This document shows positions 23,301-32,300 of a stretch of 64,000 nucleotides of DNA, one piece after another (the first letter of the stretch is position 1; every line of letters begins with the position of its first letter). The stretch comes from DATARH01 sp036268425 (GTDB taxonomy: Bacteria; Pseudomonadota; Alphaproteobacteria; ATCC43930; CGMCC-115725), in the NCBI GenBank assembly GCA_036268425.1, contig DATAUE010000114.1, positions 200,465-264,464 of the forward strand. Reading direction: 5' to 3'. The translations under genes were made by a program, and so were the position numbers. The notes under the pieces are model-generated. The model was not told where the DNA came from and searched no databases. It was given only the letters and a program-made list of their open reading frames with translations.

Positions 23301-24004
23301 CACGCGGCACCTGCTGCCGCGCCGGGGCGACTCGAATGGCGGATCGCCGAAATTGCCGCGGCGTAATCGGGAGCGCCGAATACCGCTGAACCGGCGACGA
23401 TCGCGGTCGCACCCGCCTCGATCACCTGCCACGCATTCGCGCCGCTGAGACCGCCATCGACCTCAATGATCGTATCGAGGCCGCGCGCATCGCATATCGC
23501 CCGCAATGCGCGGATTTTCGGAAGCACCGCCGGGATAAATTTCTGGCCGCCGAACCCTGGGTTCACCGACATAATCAAGACGACTCCGCACAATTCCAGC
23601 ACATGCTCGATCATCACCAGCGGCGTCGCCGGGTTCAGCACCGTGCCGGCCACTTTGCCGAGATCGCGGATATAGGACAACGTGCGATGCAAGTGGATCG
23701 TGGCCGCCGGCTCACAATGCACCAGCAGGTGATCGGCGCCGGCCTCGGCGAACTGGTCGAGATAACGTTCCGGCTCGACCATCATCAAATGCACGTCGAG
23801 CGGCTTTTGCGTGACCTTGCGCACCGCCGCCACGACGACGGGGCCGATCGTCAGGTTGGGGACAAACCGACCGTCCATGACATCGACATGCACCCAATCG
23901 GCTCCGGCCGCTTCGACGGCGCGCACTTCGTCACCGAGGCTGGCGAAATCAGCCGACAGAATAGACGGTGCGACAATCGTTTTTCGAGGTGAGCGGCTGT
24001 CCAT
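23300..24004 (-). CDS. rpe: Ribulose-phosphate 3-epimerase
   Basis: A 234-residue TIM-barrel epimerase for ribulose 5-phosphate and xylulose 5-phosphate. APSILSADFASLGDEV, HVDVMDGRFVPNLTIGP, DVHLMMVEPERYLD, LIMSVNPGFGGQKF and EVDGGLSG hold the metal ligands and both catalytic Asp residues. ATG 24004 begins the conserved part. The gene lies 14 bases after zwf and overlaps rpiA by one base. Confidence 0.93.
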   Translation of the reverse strand: MDSRSPRKTIVAPSILSADFASLGDEVRAVEAAGADWVHVDVMDGRFVPNLTIGPVVVAAVRKVTQKPLDVHLMMVEPERYLDQFAEAGADHLLVHCEPAATIHLHRTLSYIRDLGKVAGTVLNPATPLVMIEHVLELCGVVLIMSVNPGFGGQKFIPAVLPKIRALRAICDARGLDTIIEVDGGLSGANAWQVIEAGATAIVAGSAVFGAPDYAAAISAIRHSSRPGAAAGAA

Positions 24005-24018
24005 CGGCCAGGGCAAGA

Positions 24019-25587
24019 TCAGGCGATCGGCCGCCAATGCCGGCCGCTGCGCCACAGCATCTGCTCCGCCGAGTCCGGTCCCTCGCTGCCGGCGCCGTAG
24101 AAATCGAGCGGAGCCTGCTTGTCGTTCTTCCACATTTCCAGGATCGGCTCGACCACCGACCACCCGGATTCGACACTGTCGGCACGCTGAAACAGGGTCG
24201 CGTCGCCGATCATGCAATCATAAACCAGCGTCTCGTACCCGGTGGCGGGAGACGATTTGAAATAATCGCTGTAGCGGAAACTCATCTTGACGCCGCCGAG
24301 CGTAATCTCGGTGCCCGGCCGCTTGGCGCCGAATTCGAGCGAGATGCCTTCATCGGGCTGAATCTGCATCGCCAGCACATTGGGCGAAAGGTTTTCCACC
24401 GATGTGTCGCGGAACAGCGCAAATGGCACATGCTTGAATTGGATGGCAATTTCGCTGGTGCGCCGCGCCAGCGATTTGCCGGTGCGCAGGTAAAACGGCA
24501 CACCGGCCCACCGCCAGTTATCCACGGCGAGGCGCATTGCGACATAGGTCTCCGTCATGCTGTCCTGCGCGACGCCGTCTGATTCGCGATACGACGAAAC
24601 CGGCTGGTCGCGCACGATACCAGCAGCATACTGGCCGCGCACGACATTGCGGCGCAGATCGTCGTCGCCGAACGGCACGATCGCGTCGAGCACCTTGGTT
24701 TTTTCAGTGCGCACCGCATCGGCGGCGAACGAATTGGGCGGCTCCATCGCGGTCAGGCTGAGAAGCTGAAACACATGGTTCGGCACCATGTCGCGCATCG
24801 CGCCGGTTGCCTCGTAAAACGCCGCGCGCCGCTCGACGCCGACCGTCTCGGCGACCGTGATCTGCACATGATCGATATGGTCGCGGCTCCACAGCGGCTC
24901 GAAAATGCCGTTGGCAAAGCGCAGCACCATGATGTTCTGGACCGTTTCCTTGCCGAGAAAATGGTCCATCCGATAGATCTGCGATTCGTCGACGACCTTG
25001 CGGATGCGTTCGTTGAGCGCTTTCGCCGACGGCAGATCGTGTCCGAACGGCTTTTCGATGATGACCCGGCGCCAGCTGCCGTTTTCCTGCTTGGTCAGCC
25101 CCTCGGCCGCCAGCGACTCGACGATCGGGCCGAACAGCGCCGGCGCCATCGCCAGGTAGAACAGGACATTGCCCTGCGTCTGATGTGCCTTTTCGGCTTC
25201 TGCAAGGCGTTTTTCGAGGGCCTTGTAGGTCTCCTTCTTGGTCACGTCGCCATCAACCAGATGCATGCGCTTGGCGATGAAATCCCAGGCCTTGGCATTG
25301 AACTTCTCGCCGGTCCCGCTTTCCGAGCCGCCGGTATCGGAAACAAACTTCTTGACCCCTTCGGCCAGATCGTCGCGAAAAGCCTGGATCGAGCGCTTTG
25401 AGCGATCGACACCGACCAACGCGAAATGCTCCGACAGCCGCCCCGCCTTGGAAAGGTTGTAGAGCGCCGGCATCAACAGCCGCTTGGTCAGATCACCGGC
25501 CGTGCCGAAGATCACCATCGTGCAAGGTGGCGCGGCGCTGTCGCGCACCTGCGCGCCCGGTTTTGCCGGGCTGGCAACGTCGTTCAT
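24019..25587 (-). CDS. zwf: Glucose-6-phosphate 1-dehydrogenase
   Basis: A 522-residue enzyme, first step of the oxidative pentose phosphate pathway. The nucleotide-binding start is MVIFGTAGDLTKRLLMPALY (residues 24-43); the substrate-site signature is RMDHFLGKETVQN (about 212-224), and EKPFGHDL precedes it. The protein carries an N-terminal extension of about 20 residues. ATG 25587 is 16 bases after gnd, in the same operon. Product flow continues to 6-phosphogluconate, used by the neighbouring gnd. Confidence 0.94.
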   Translation of the reverse strand: MNDVASPAKPGAQVRDSAAPPCTMVIFGTAGDLTKRLLMPALYNLSKAGRLSEHFALVGVDRSKRSIQAFRDDLAEGVKKFVSDTGGSESGTGEKFNAKAWDFIAKRMHLVDGDVTKKETYKALEKRLAEAEKAHQTQGNVLFYLAMAPALFGPIVESLAAEGLTKQENGSWRRVIIEKPFGHDLPSAKALNERIRKVVDESQIYRMDHFLGKETVQNIMVLRFANGIFEPLWSRDHIDHVQITVAETVGVERRAAFYEATGAMRDMVPNHVFQLLSLTAMEPPNSFAADAVRTEKTKVLDAIVPFGDDDLRRNVVRGQYAAGIVRDQPVSSYRESDGVAQDSMTETYVAMRLAVDNWRWAGVPFYLRTGKSLARRTSEIAIQFKHVPFALFRDTSVENLSPNVLAMQIQPDEGISLEFGAKRPGTEITLGGVKMSFRYSDYFKSSPATGYETLVYDCMIGDATLFQRADSVESGWSVVEPILEMWKNDKQAPLDFYGAGSEGPDSAEQMLWRSGRHWRPIA

Positions 25588-25603
25588 CGCGAGACCTCCG
25601 CGC

Positions 25604-26584
25604 TCAGGCTTTCGGAGCTTCCTGGTGGCCACCGAACTGTTTGCGCATCGCCGACAGGATGCGTTCGGCGAAAGTGTGGTCCTGCCGCGAGCGGAACCGA
25701 GTGTAAAGCGCCGCCGACAATACCTCTGCCGGTACCGCCTGCTCGATCGCCGCCATGATGGTCCAGCGGCCCTCGCCGGAATCGTCAACGCGACCGGTGA
25801 ATTCGCTGAGCTCGGCGTCTTCCGCCAGCGCGATCGCGCTGAGGTCGAGCAGCCACGACGAAACGACGCTGCCGCGGCGCCAGACTTCGGCAATATCGGG
25901 CAGGTTGAGATCGTAGCGGCGGTTTTCCGGCACCGCTTTCGTATTGACGTTTTTGAGGATGTCGAAGCCCTCGGCAAAGGCCTGCATCATCCCGTATTCG
26001 ATGCCGTTATGGACCATCTTGACAAAATGGCCGGCGCCGGCCGGGCCGCAATACAAATAGCCCTGCTCGACCCGAGGGTCGCGCCCTTCACGGCCGGGGG
26101 TTTCGTCGATCGTGCCTTTGCCCGGCGCCAATGCGCTGAGGATCGGGTCGAGCCGCTCAGCCGCGACCTTGTCGCCGCCGATCATCATGCAATAGCCGCG
26201 CTCCAGCCCCCAGATGCCGCCGCTGGTGCCGACATCGAGGTAATGCAGCCCCTTGGCGTTCAGCATTTCGGCGTGCTTGACGTCGTCCTGGAAGAACGAG
26301 TTGCCGCCGTCGATCAGCACGTCGCCCTTTTCGAGCAGACCGGACAGCTCGACAATCGTCTCATGGGTGATCTTGCCGGCCGGCAGCATGACCCAAACTG
26401 CCCGCGGCTTTTCGAGCTTGCGGACAAAATCGGCGAGGTCCTGGCTGGCCGTCGCGCCTTCACCGGCAAGCCCCTGAACCGCATCGGTGCTCTTGTCGTA
26501 GACGACGCAATGATGCCCCGCCTTCATCAAACGCCGCACGATGTTGCCGCCCATCCGGCCGAGGCCGATCATTCCAAGCTGCAT
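25604..26584 (-). CDS. gnd: 6-phosphogluconate dehydrogenase (decarboxylating), short type
   Basis: A 326-residue enzyme of the short GntZ/YqeC class, often NAD-preferring, as opposed to the roughly 470-residue NADP form. Motifs: MQLGMIGLGRMGGNIVRRL, the GGNSFFQDDVKHAE segment, DVGTSGGIWGLERGYCMMIG with the substrate Ser/Gly, and GHFVKMVHNGIEYGMMQAFA with the catalytic Lys. Cofactor preference is inferred from class only. It sits between tal-pgi (35-base gap) and zwf (16-base gap). Confidence 0.92.
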   Translation of the reverse strand: MQLGMIGLGRMGGNIVRRLMKAGHHCVVYDKSTDAVQGLAGEGATASQDLADFVRKLEKPRAVWVMLPAGKITHETIVELSGLLEKGDVLIDGGNSFFQDDVKHAEMLNAKGLHYLDVGTSGGIWGLERGYCMMIGGDKVAAERLDPILSALAPGKGTIDETPGREGRDPRVEQGYLYCGPAGAGHFVKMVHNGIEYGMMQAFAEGFDILKNVNTKAVPENRRYDLNLPDIAEVWRRGSVVSSWLLDLSAIALAEDAELSEFTGRVDDSGEGRWTIMAAIEQAVPAEVLSAALYTRFRSRQDHTFAERILSAMRKQFGGHQEAPKA

Positions 26585-26619
26585 GTGTGTTCTCCGTCGA
26601 ATGGGTGGCCGGGAAGCCG

Positions 26620-29469
26620 CTAGTGCTGTAACGCCTGTTCGATCGCGTGGCCGAGCGCCTTGAGGCCGGCCTCAAGATCGGCCGGCAGGTGGATACGCAA
26701 CAATCGCCGGCCACGCTCGCCAAGCACGTCGAAATCGCCGCGCGCCTGCGCCGCCTTGACGATTCCGAACGTGTAGGACTGGCCCGGCACCGCGAGATCT
26801 GCGGCATCGTCGCAAGTGATCTGCAATACGACGCCGCTGTTCGGGCCGCCTTTATACGCTTGCCCGGTCGAATGCAGAAAGCGTGGGCCAAAACCGAGGC
26901 AGGTCGCGGCGTGCGTCTGGTCGCGGATCATCCGGCGCATGCGCTGCAACGCCTCGGTGTCGGCGGCATTGCGCTCGATATAGGCGAGCAGCGCGACGTA
27001 ATCGCCGGCCTTCACTTGCCCGAATAGCGCCTTCAGCACCCCGACAAGGCTGGTCCCGCCTTTCAGCGCCGCCGCATTCCGGTCATTCGCAAACAGCGAA
27101 ATGCCGTTTTCGCTGAAGAACGGCGCCTCGGCCGGCAGTTTGCCGGATTTCTCATAAGCACTGGTCAGTTCGCGCGTCTTGATCTTTTGCGCCTCGACAT
27201 CGGGCTGGTCGAACGGGTTGATGCCGATGATCGAGCCGGCCACGGCGGTTGCCATTTCCCAGCGATAAAATTCCTGCCCGATCTGCATCGCGTCGGACAC
27301 GGTAATGCGCACAACCGGCTGGCCCGCAGCTTCAAGCGCCGCGACCGCGGTTTCATGTTCGCTATCCTGCTCGGAGGCAAGCCGCAGATAGGCAAAGACC
27401 CGGTCATTGCCGTAAACCGCGGGCACCCCAATGGGCTCGGCATCGACCGGCACGATGCCGCGCCCGAGCTTGCCGGTCGATTCAGCCAATAGCTGTTCCA
27501 GCCACGCGCCGAGCGAGGCAATGCCGGGCGAGGAAATGATCGTCAGCTTGTCGCGCCCCATCCGCGCCCCGGCGCCCATGATCGCGCCGAGGATCACACC
27601 GGGATTTTCGACCGGCGGCGCGCTGGCCGCGCACGAGCGCGCCATCTCGGCCGTCCGTTCGAGGAAATCGCCCGTATCGATGCCGAGCGCAGCGGCTGGG
27701 ATCATGCCGAAATCGGACAGCACGGAATAGCGCCCGCCGATCGTCGGCACGCCGTGATAGACGCCGCGGAAACCTTCGCCGCGCGCCAGCTTTTCAACCT
27801 GCGAACCCGGATCGGTAATCGCGACGAAATGCTTTGCCGCCTCGGCCTCGCCAAGCTCGGCTTTGACCCGGTCAAAGAAATATTGCTTGAAGATATTGGG
27901 TTCGAGCGTGCTGCCCGACTTGCTTGACACGAAAAACAGCGTCGTCTTCAGGTTGACCGATTTCTCCAGCCGCTTGATCTGCGCCGGGTCGGTCGAATCG
28001 ACCACCTGCAATTTCGGAAAGCCCGGTTTGTTGCCGAAGCTCAGCGCCAGCACCTCGGGGCCGAGGCTGGAGCCGCCCATGCCGAGCAGCAGCACATCGG
28101 TAAACCCGGCGGCCTTCACATCCGCGGCAAACGCATCGAGATGCGATTTCGCCTTGATCTGCTCATCGACCACTGTGAGCCAGCCGGTCCATTTCGCCTC
28201 GTCGGTATTGGCCCACAACGTCGCGTCGCTGTCCCACAACCGGCGAACCTTGCCTTCCTTGCGCCAATCCTCCAGCGCGGCCTTGACCGCGTCGTCGAGG
28301 TCCTTCGGCAATTTGCAGCTCATCGGGTTGAGCTTGCTGCCGAGCACGGCGCGCCGTTTCTTCTGCACCGAGGCGTAAAGCTGGTCGGCCGCGTCGGCAA
28401 ACAGCCGTACGCCGTCAGCAACCAACTTCGCGGTTATTTCGTCGAGTGAGACGCCGGCATCCGCCAGCCCTTTCAGCGTCGCCTCGGCACCCGCGACGTT
28501 CTCTTCGATGCTGTTGCGCGCTTTGCCGTGGTCGCGGAACGCGTCCATCGTGGCCGGCGGCATCGTGTTGACGGTCGGCGCTCCGATCAACTCCTCGACA
28601 TAGAGGACGTCGCTGTAATCCTTGTTTTTGGTACCGGTGCTGGCCCATAGGAGACGCTGCGTCTGCGCCCCTTGCTGCGCGAGGCGCTGCCAGCGCTCAT
28701 TGGTGAAAATCTGCTGGTACAAGCGGTAGGCGAGTTTGGCGTTGGCGATCGCCACCTTGCCTTTCAGCGCAGCCAGCGCCTGCTTTTCTGCAGGGCCGCC
28801 GGCGGCGGCGATGCGCTTGTCGATCGCCTCGTCGACCAGCGTATCGATGCGGCTGACAAAAAAGCTGGCGACGCTCGCGACATGGTTCGGGTCGCCGCCC
28901 TTCGCGACATAATCCTCAAGGCCCGAAATATAGGCGTCGGCGACCTCGGCGTAGACCTGCTGCGAAAACAGCAGCGTGATGTTGACATTGATGCCGTCGC
29001 CGATCAGCGCCCGGATCGCCGGCAGGCCCGGCCTGGTCGCCGGCACCTTCACCATCAGGTTCGGGCGCCCGACATTGCGCCACAGGCGGCGCCCTTCCTC
29101 GATCGTCTCGCCGGTCTTCATCGCGAGGTAGGGCGACACCTCGATCGAGATATAGCCGTCATGCTTTTGCGTCTGATCGTAGACCAGGCGCAGCGCGTCA
29201 GCGCCTTCGCGGATATCATGGATCGCCAGATCCTCGAACAAGGCGCCGGGGTCGAGATCGCCTTTCGCCTCGAGTTCGGCGATCAGCTGGTCGTAATCGT
29301 CGCCGTGGCCGATCGCCTTCTCGAAGATCGACGGGTTCGAGGTGACGCCGCGCAACCCGTCATCGGCGATCATCCGGGTCAGGTCGCCGCTGCGCAGCAA
29401 ATCCCGGCTGACAAAGTCGAGCCACACCGACTGCCCGTATTCCTGAAGCGTCTTCAGCGGATTGGTCAT
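26620..29469 (-). CDS. tal-pgi: Transaldolase / glucose-6-phosphate isomerase fusion
   Basis: A 949-residue bifunctional protein. Residues 1-370 are transaldolase: DLLRSGDLTRMIADDGLRGV, TSNPSIFEKAI, and the Schiff-base Lys in LMVKVPATRPGLPAI. Residues about 390-949 are phosphoglucose isomerase: LLGMGGSSLGPEVL, FVSSKSGSTLEPN, and the C-terminal LGFGPRFLHSTGQAYKGGP. The fusion links the end of the non-oxidative branch to glucose 6-phosphate, allowing a cyclic pentose phosphate pathway. ATG 29469 is preferred over GTG 29478 because GGAAGG lies 8 bases ahead. Confidence 0.94.
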   Translation of the reverse strand: MTNPLKTLQEYGQSVWLDFVSRDLLRSGDLTRMIADDGLRGVTSNPSIFEKAIGHGDDYDQLIAELEAKGDLDPGALFEDLAIHDIREGADALRLVYDQTQKHDGYISIEVSPYLAMKTGETIEEGRRLWRNVGRPNLMVKVPATRPGLPAIRALIGDGINVNITLLFSQQVYAEVADAYISGLEDYVAKGGDPNHVASVASFFVSRIDTLVDEAIDKRIAAAGGPAEKQALAALKGKVAIANAKLAYRLYQQIFTNERWQRLAQQGAQTQRLLWASTGTKNKDYSDVLYVEELIGAPTVNTMPPATMDAFRDHGKARNSIEENVAGAEATLKGLADAGVSLDEITAKLVADGVRLFADAADQLYASVQKKRRAVLGSKLNPMSCKLPKDLDDAVKAALEDWRKEGKVRRLWDSDATLWANTDEAKWTGWLTVVDEQIKAKSHLDAFAADVKAAGFTDVLLLGMGGSSLGPEVLALSFGNKPGFPKLQVVDSTDPAQIKRLEKSVNLKTTLFFVSSKSGSTLEPNIFKQYFFDRVKAELGEAEAAKHFVAITDPGSQVEKLARGEGFRGVYHGVPTIGGRYSVLSDFGMIPAAALGIDTGDFLERTAEMARSCAASAPPVENPGVILGAIMGAGARMGRDKLTIISSPGIASLGAWLEQLLAESTGKLGRGIVPVDAEPIGVPAVYGNDRVFAYLRLASEQDSEHETAVAALEAAGQPVVRITVSDAMQIGQEFYRWEMATAVAGSIIGINPFDQPDVEAQKIKTRELTSAYEKSGKLPAEAPFFSENGISLFANDRNAAALKGGTSLVGVLKALFGQVKAGDYVALLAYIERNAADTEALQRMRRMIRDQTHAATCLGFGPRFLHSTGQAYKGGPNSGVVLQITCDDAADLAVPGQSYTFGIVKAAQARGDFDVLGERGRRLLRIHLPADLEAGLKALGHAIEQALQH

Positions 29470-29585
29470 TCTCGTCACCTTCCTGCGGGCAAGCCGGCTC
29501 GCGATCGACCCGGCACCTCGTTACCTGTCACCGTTACCGGCAATTTCAACGTCCCAATTTTCTCGACTACCGAACCTCAACGTCT

Positions 29586-30212
29586 CTACCCGGCGATGGT
29601 GCCGACTTGCGCCAGGGCCGCGGCGATCTGCTCGACAATCGTCGCGACCGGTGTCTCTACCGTGACAGCGACGGCGTTTTCGTCCGGCCCCGGCGGCTCC
29701 AGCGTCGCGAACTGGCTGTCGAGCAGGTCCGCCGGCATGAAATGCCCGTGCCGCCCCGCCAGACGGCCCGCCAGCAATTCGTGGGAGCCTTCCAGAAATA
29801 CCAACCTCACGTCAGTCCGGTTACCAACAATGACATCGCGATATCGGCGCTTTAGCGCCGAACAGGTAATGACGCCGCAATCGCCAGCGCAGCGCCACGC
29901 ATCGATCCGCGCCGCGACCGCGGCGAGCCAGGGCGCGCGGTCGTTGTCATCGAGCGGATGCCCGGCCCGCATTTTCGCGACATTCTCCGGCGGATGCAGC
30001 GCGTCTCCTTCCTGAAAATTCCAGCCGAGCCGCGCCGCCAGGGCGCGGCCGACCGTCGTCTTGCCCGACCCCGAGACGCCCATCACCACCGCGACGCGAG
30101 TAACCGTGGCGTCGTCTGGCGAAGCTCCCGGCAAGGCTCTTTGCAAGGCTCGCTCCAACTCGTTGCGGGCCGCCGCACAGCTTGCGGACAAGTTGTTTGC
30201 GAACGGCGACAT
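29586..30212 (-). CDS. gntK: Gluconokinase
   Basis: A 208-residue GntK-type kinase that phosphorylates gluconate to 6-phosphogluconate. The P-loop GVSGSGKTT is preceded by an unusual N-terminal extension of about 45 residues; after it come FQEGDALHPPENVAKMRAG, LDDNDRAPWL, ITCSALKRRYRDV and GHFMPADLLDSQFATLE. ATG 30212 was chosen; TTG 30239 is in frame upstream. It stands first in the leftward pentose phosphate block, 116 bases ahead of tal-pgi. Confidence 0.9.
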   Translation of the reverse strand: MSPFANNLSASCAAARNELERALQRALPGASPDDATVTRVAVVMGVSGSGKTTVGRALAARLGWNFQEGDALHPPENVAKMRAGHPLDDNDRAPWLAAVAARIDAWRCAGDCGVITCSALKRRYRDVIVGNRTDVRLVFLEGSHELLAGRLAGRHGHFMPADLLDSQFATLEPPGPDENAVAVTVETPVATIVEQIAAALAQVGTIAG

Positions 30213-30263
30213 TGTGTCGCTTTCGCGAGGCCCGCGCAACCGGCGCGGAGGCGCGCCGCAGGG

Positions 30264-31046
30264 TCAGTCCGCGTAATCCGGCTCGCTACGGTCGAGCAAC
30301 CGCTTCAGCGCCGCGAAATGGTGCTCGTAGGGGGGCTTGCCGCCGTAAACCGGCGAGTTGGCGTATTGCCGTAAGGTCCGCGCCACAACGTGCTGCGGCA
30401 CTTCCTTGAGTGGGCGGCCGGTCCACATCGCGTAAACCTGCGCCTGACAGGCCCGCTCGAAGTAATAGAGGCGGTCGTAAGCCTCCGCGACGTTCGCGCC
30501 GCAAGCCAGGACGCCGTGATTGGCCATCAGCATGACCGAGCGGTCTGGCCCGAGGATGCCCGCCAGCCGCTCGCCTTCCGCTGGATCGAGCGCCAAGCCG
30601 GTGTATTCGTCGTCGTACGCGATCGTGTCGAGAAAACCGATCTCGGTCTGCCCGAGCGCCGCCAGACGTGGCTCATCCAAGCGCGCCAATGCTCCGGCAA
30701 ACGGCATATGGGTGTGCAGGACACAGGCATGTTTCGGCACAAGTCGGTGGATCGGCGCATGAATGCAGAAGGCGGAACGCTCAACCTCGCCTTCGCCGCT
30801 CAGCACGGCGCCGTCATAGCCGACTTCCATCAGGCAACTTGCGGTCACTTCCGACCAGTGCAGCCCGAACGGGATCTGGTAATAGCGATCACTCCTACCT
30901 GGCACCGCAAGCGTGAAGTGGTTGAAAATTCCTTCGCTTAAACCGTGGCTTACCGCCAGGCGATGCGCCGCCGCCAGATCGACCCGCGCCTGCCACTCCG
31001 CTGCATCCGCGGCATTTCCTGCACGCTTTGTGTCAACAAGTCTCAC
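30264..31046 (-). CDS. Class II aldolase/adducin family protein
   Basis: A 260-residue protein with the zinc-binding fold of fuculose aldolases. HTHMPFAGALA gives two metal His residues and MANHGVLACG the third. The position that holds the catalytic Glu in true aldolases (usually in S-S-E) reads ERSAFCIH, so it belongs to the adducin-like branch whose reaction is unclear. GTG 31046 is the chosen start: GGGAG lies 7 bases ahead and no ATG fits; the frame is open much further up without similarity. It is 51 bases upstream of gntK on the same strand. Confidence 0.82.
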   Translation of the reverse strand: MRLVDTKRAGNAADAAEWQARVDLAAAHRLAVSHGLSEGIFNHFTLAVPGRSDRYYQIPFGLHWSEVTASCLMEVGYDGAVLSGEGEVERSAFCIHAPIHRLVPKHACVLHTHMPFAGALARLDEPRLAALGQTEIGFLDTIAYDDEYTGLALDPAEGERLAGILGPDRSVMLMANHGVLACGANVAEAYDRLYYFERACQAQVYAMWTGRPLKEVPQHVVARTLRQYANSPVYGGKPPYEHHFAALKRLLDRSEPDYAD

Positions 31047-31305
31047 CCTCGATCTCCCTTCTGCGAATTTCCCTGCCGCGGCACGCTGGTGCAACCGCCA
31101 TGCCTCAGATTGCGTCCCCGGTGCGCGCCGGGCTACCACCGGCCATATCACGGATTCGTCAGCCGGCGTTAGACTTGGCGTTCGTAGCTGATCGGGCCAA
31201 ACCCGGCCCGCTCCCTCGTCTAAGGGCGTGTCGAGACTCGTCGTGAGTTGATGAAGGCTGCGGCGAGACCGGAGGTTTGATCTATTGAGCGCGAGATTGC
31301 CGATT

Positions 31306-31791
31306 TTATGACCGTCCCATGCTCGCGCCCAGGGTAATGAGAAGCTCGTCGAGCTGCTCGAAGGTCTCGGGCATCCCACCTTCCATCCCGGCGATGGCAC
31401 GGTCGAGAGCTTCCGTCGAGGGATAGAGTTCGTGCATCACCAGCAGCGTCTTGCCATCGTTTTCCTCAAAGGTCACCGTGGTGATGGCGCCGTCATCACT
31501 TTCGTCATTAGTCCAGACGAGGCGCGAGTGCGGCGTCACTTCGATGTACCTGCCGAAAAATGCCATAGGCTTTGAGGCACCGTGGCCGAACTCCAAACGG
31601 TACCGGCCCCCGACACGAACATCCGCTTCGCAGGAAAGCAGGGACACGCCAGTCGATTTCGGTGCCCACCACCGCTTGAGCAGCTCGGGCTTGGTCCATG
31701 CCTCGAACACGAGCCGCGCCGGGCCGTTAAAGGTTCGCGTAACGACGAGCTCGCGCTCCGACTTCCGTTCCACCGTCGTGCGGTTCTTCAT
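31306..31791 (-). CDS. SRPBCC (AHSA1-like) domain protein
   Basis: A 161-residue START/Bet v1-fold protein: LVVTRTFNGPARLVFEAWT, LLKRWWAPKS, VGGRYRLEFGH, and a C-terminal AGMEGGMPETFEQLDELL, all typical of the AHSA1 subgroup. These bind hydrophobic ligands; none is known here. Directly downstream of an ArsR-type repressor (10-base gap), a very common two-gene arrangement in alphaproteobacteria and actinobacteria. ATG 31791 is used; GTG 31824 is an in-frame alternative that would overlap the repressor gene. Confidence 0.87.
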   Translation of the reverse strand: MKNRTTVERKSERELVVTRTFNGPARLVFEAWTKPELLKRWWAPKSTGVSLLSCEADVRVGGRYRLEFGHGASKPMAFFGRYIEVTPHSRLVWTNDESDDGAITTVTFEENDGKTLLVMHELYPSTEALDRAIAGMEGGMPETFEQLDELLITLGASMGRS

Positions 31792-31801
31792 GGGGGCGGG
31801 G

Positions 31802-32167
31802 TTACTCTCTCCTGTTGGGTTCACCGGGCTGCTCCTTCCGTTTCAGTTCCTCGACAACATTGTCCAACTCGTCGAAGCGTGCGTCCCAGAGCTGGCGGTA
31901 CCTCTCGATCCATGCCGCTTCGTCCCCCAGCCCGTGTAGGCCGAGCTTGCAGGTCCGCACGCGCCCGACCTTCTCCGTGGTGACGAGCCCTGCCTCTTCC
32001 AACACGCTGACATGCTTCTTCATGCCCGTGAGGGTCATGTGAAATTTTTCAGCAAGGTCCGTAATCGAAGCGTCCGCACATCCAAGCTGCTCCAGAACGC
32101 CGCGGCGGGTGGGGTCCGAGAGCGCGGCGAACGAAGCATCGAGGCGGGCTTTAGTATACTGAACCAT
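31802..32167 (-). CDS. ArsR-family transcriptional repressor
   Basis: A 121-residue winged-helix protein: FAALSDPTRRGVLEQLG, ITDLAEKFHMTLTGMKKHVS (recognition helix) and LEEAGLVTTEKVGRVRTCKL (wing). No metal-binding Cys cluster of the ArsR/SmtB type is present, so it is probably one of the metal-independent members paired with SRPBCC genes. The ATG lies at the centre of a perfect 24-bp palindrome, so binding there would block its own transcription or translation. Confidence 0.9.
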   Translation of the reverse strand: MVQYTKARLDASFAALSDPTRRGVLEQLGCADASITDLAEKFHMTLTGMKKHVSVLEEAGLVTTEKVGRVRTCKLGLHGLGDEAAWIERYRQLWDARFDELDNVVEELKRKEQPGEPNRRE

Positions 32168-32179
32168 ATGGTTCAGTAT
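32156..32179. promoter_or_regulatory. 24-bp perfect palindrome at the arsR start codon
   Basis: The sequence ATACTGAACCAT/ATGGTTCAGTAT is self-complementary over 24 bases and contains the arsR ATG (32165-32167) at its centre, so the first five codons (MVQYT) are part of the site. It is the expected operator of the adjacent repressor. There is no Shine-Dalgarno in this arrangement, which suggests a leaderless or very short-leader mRNA. Confidence 0.85.
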
Positions 32180-32300
32180 TTAACGCGGGTCAACGGGATG
32201 CAACGGGAGAACCGAGCACGCTGCGTTGTCGGCCACCCCCCACTGATCCGACCTCGCCGCCGCTGTCTTAACTTGGCTGACGGTGACTCTCGGCAATTCG

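Noticed and set aside
31190..31305. Possible insertion sequence end near 31210-31280
   Set aside because: The sequence seemed familiar as an IS-flanking type, but no terminal inverted repeat, target duplication or transposase frame could be shown.
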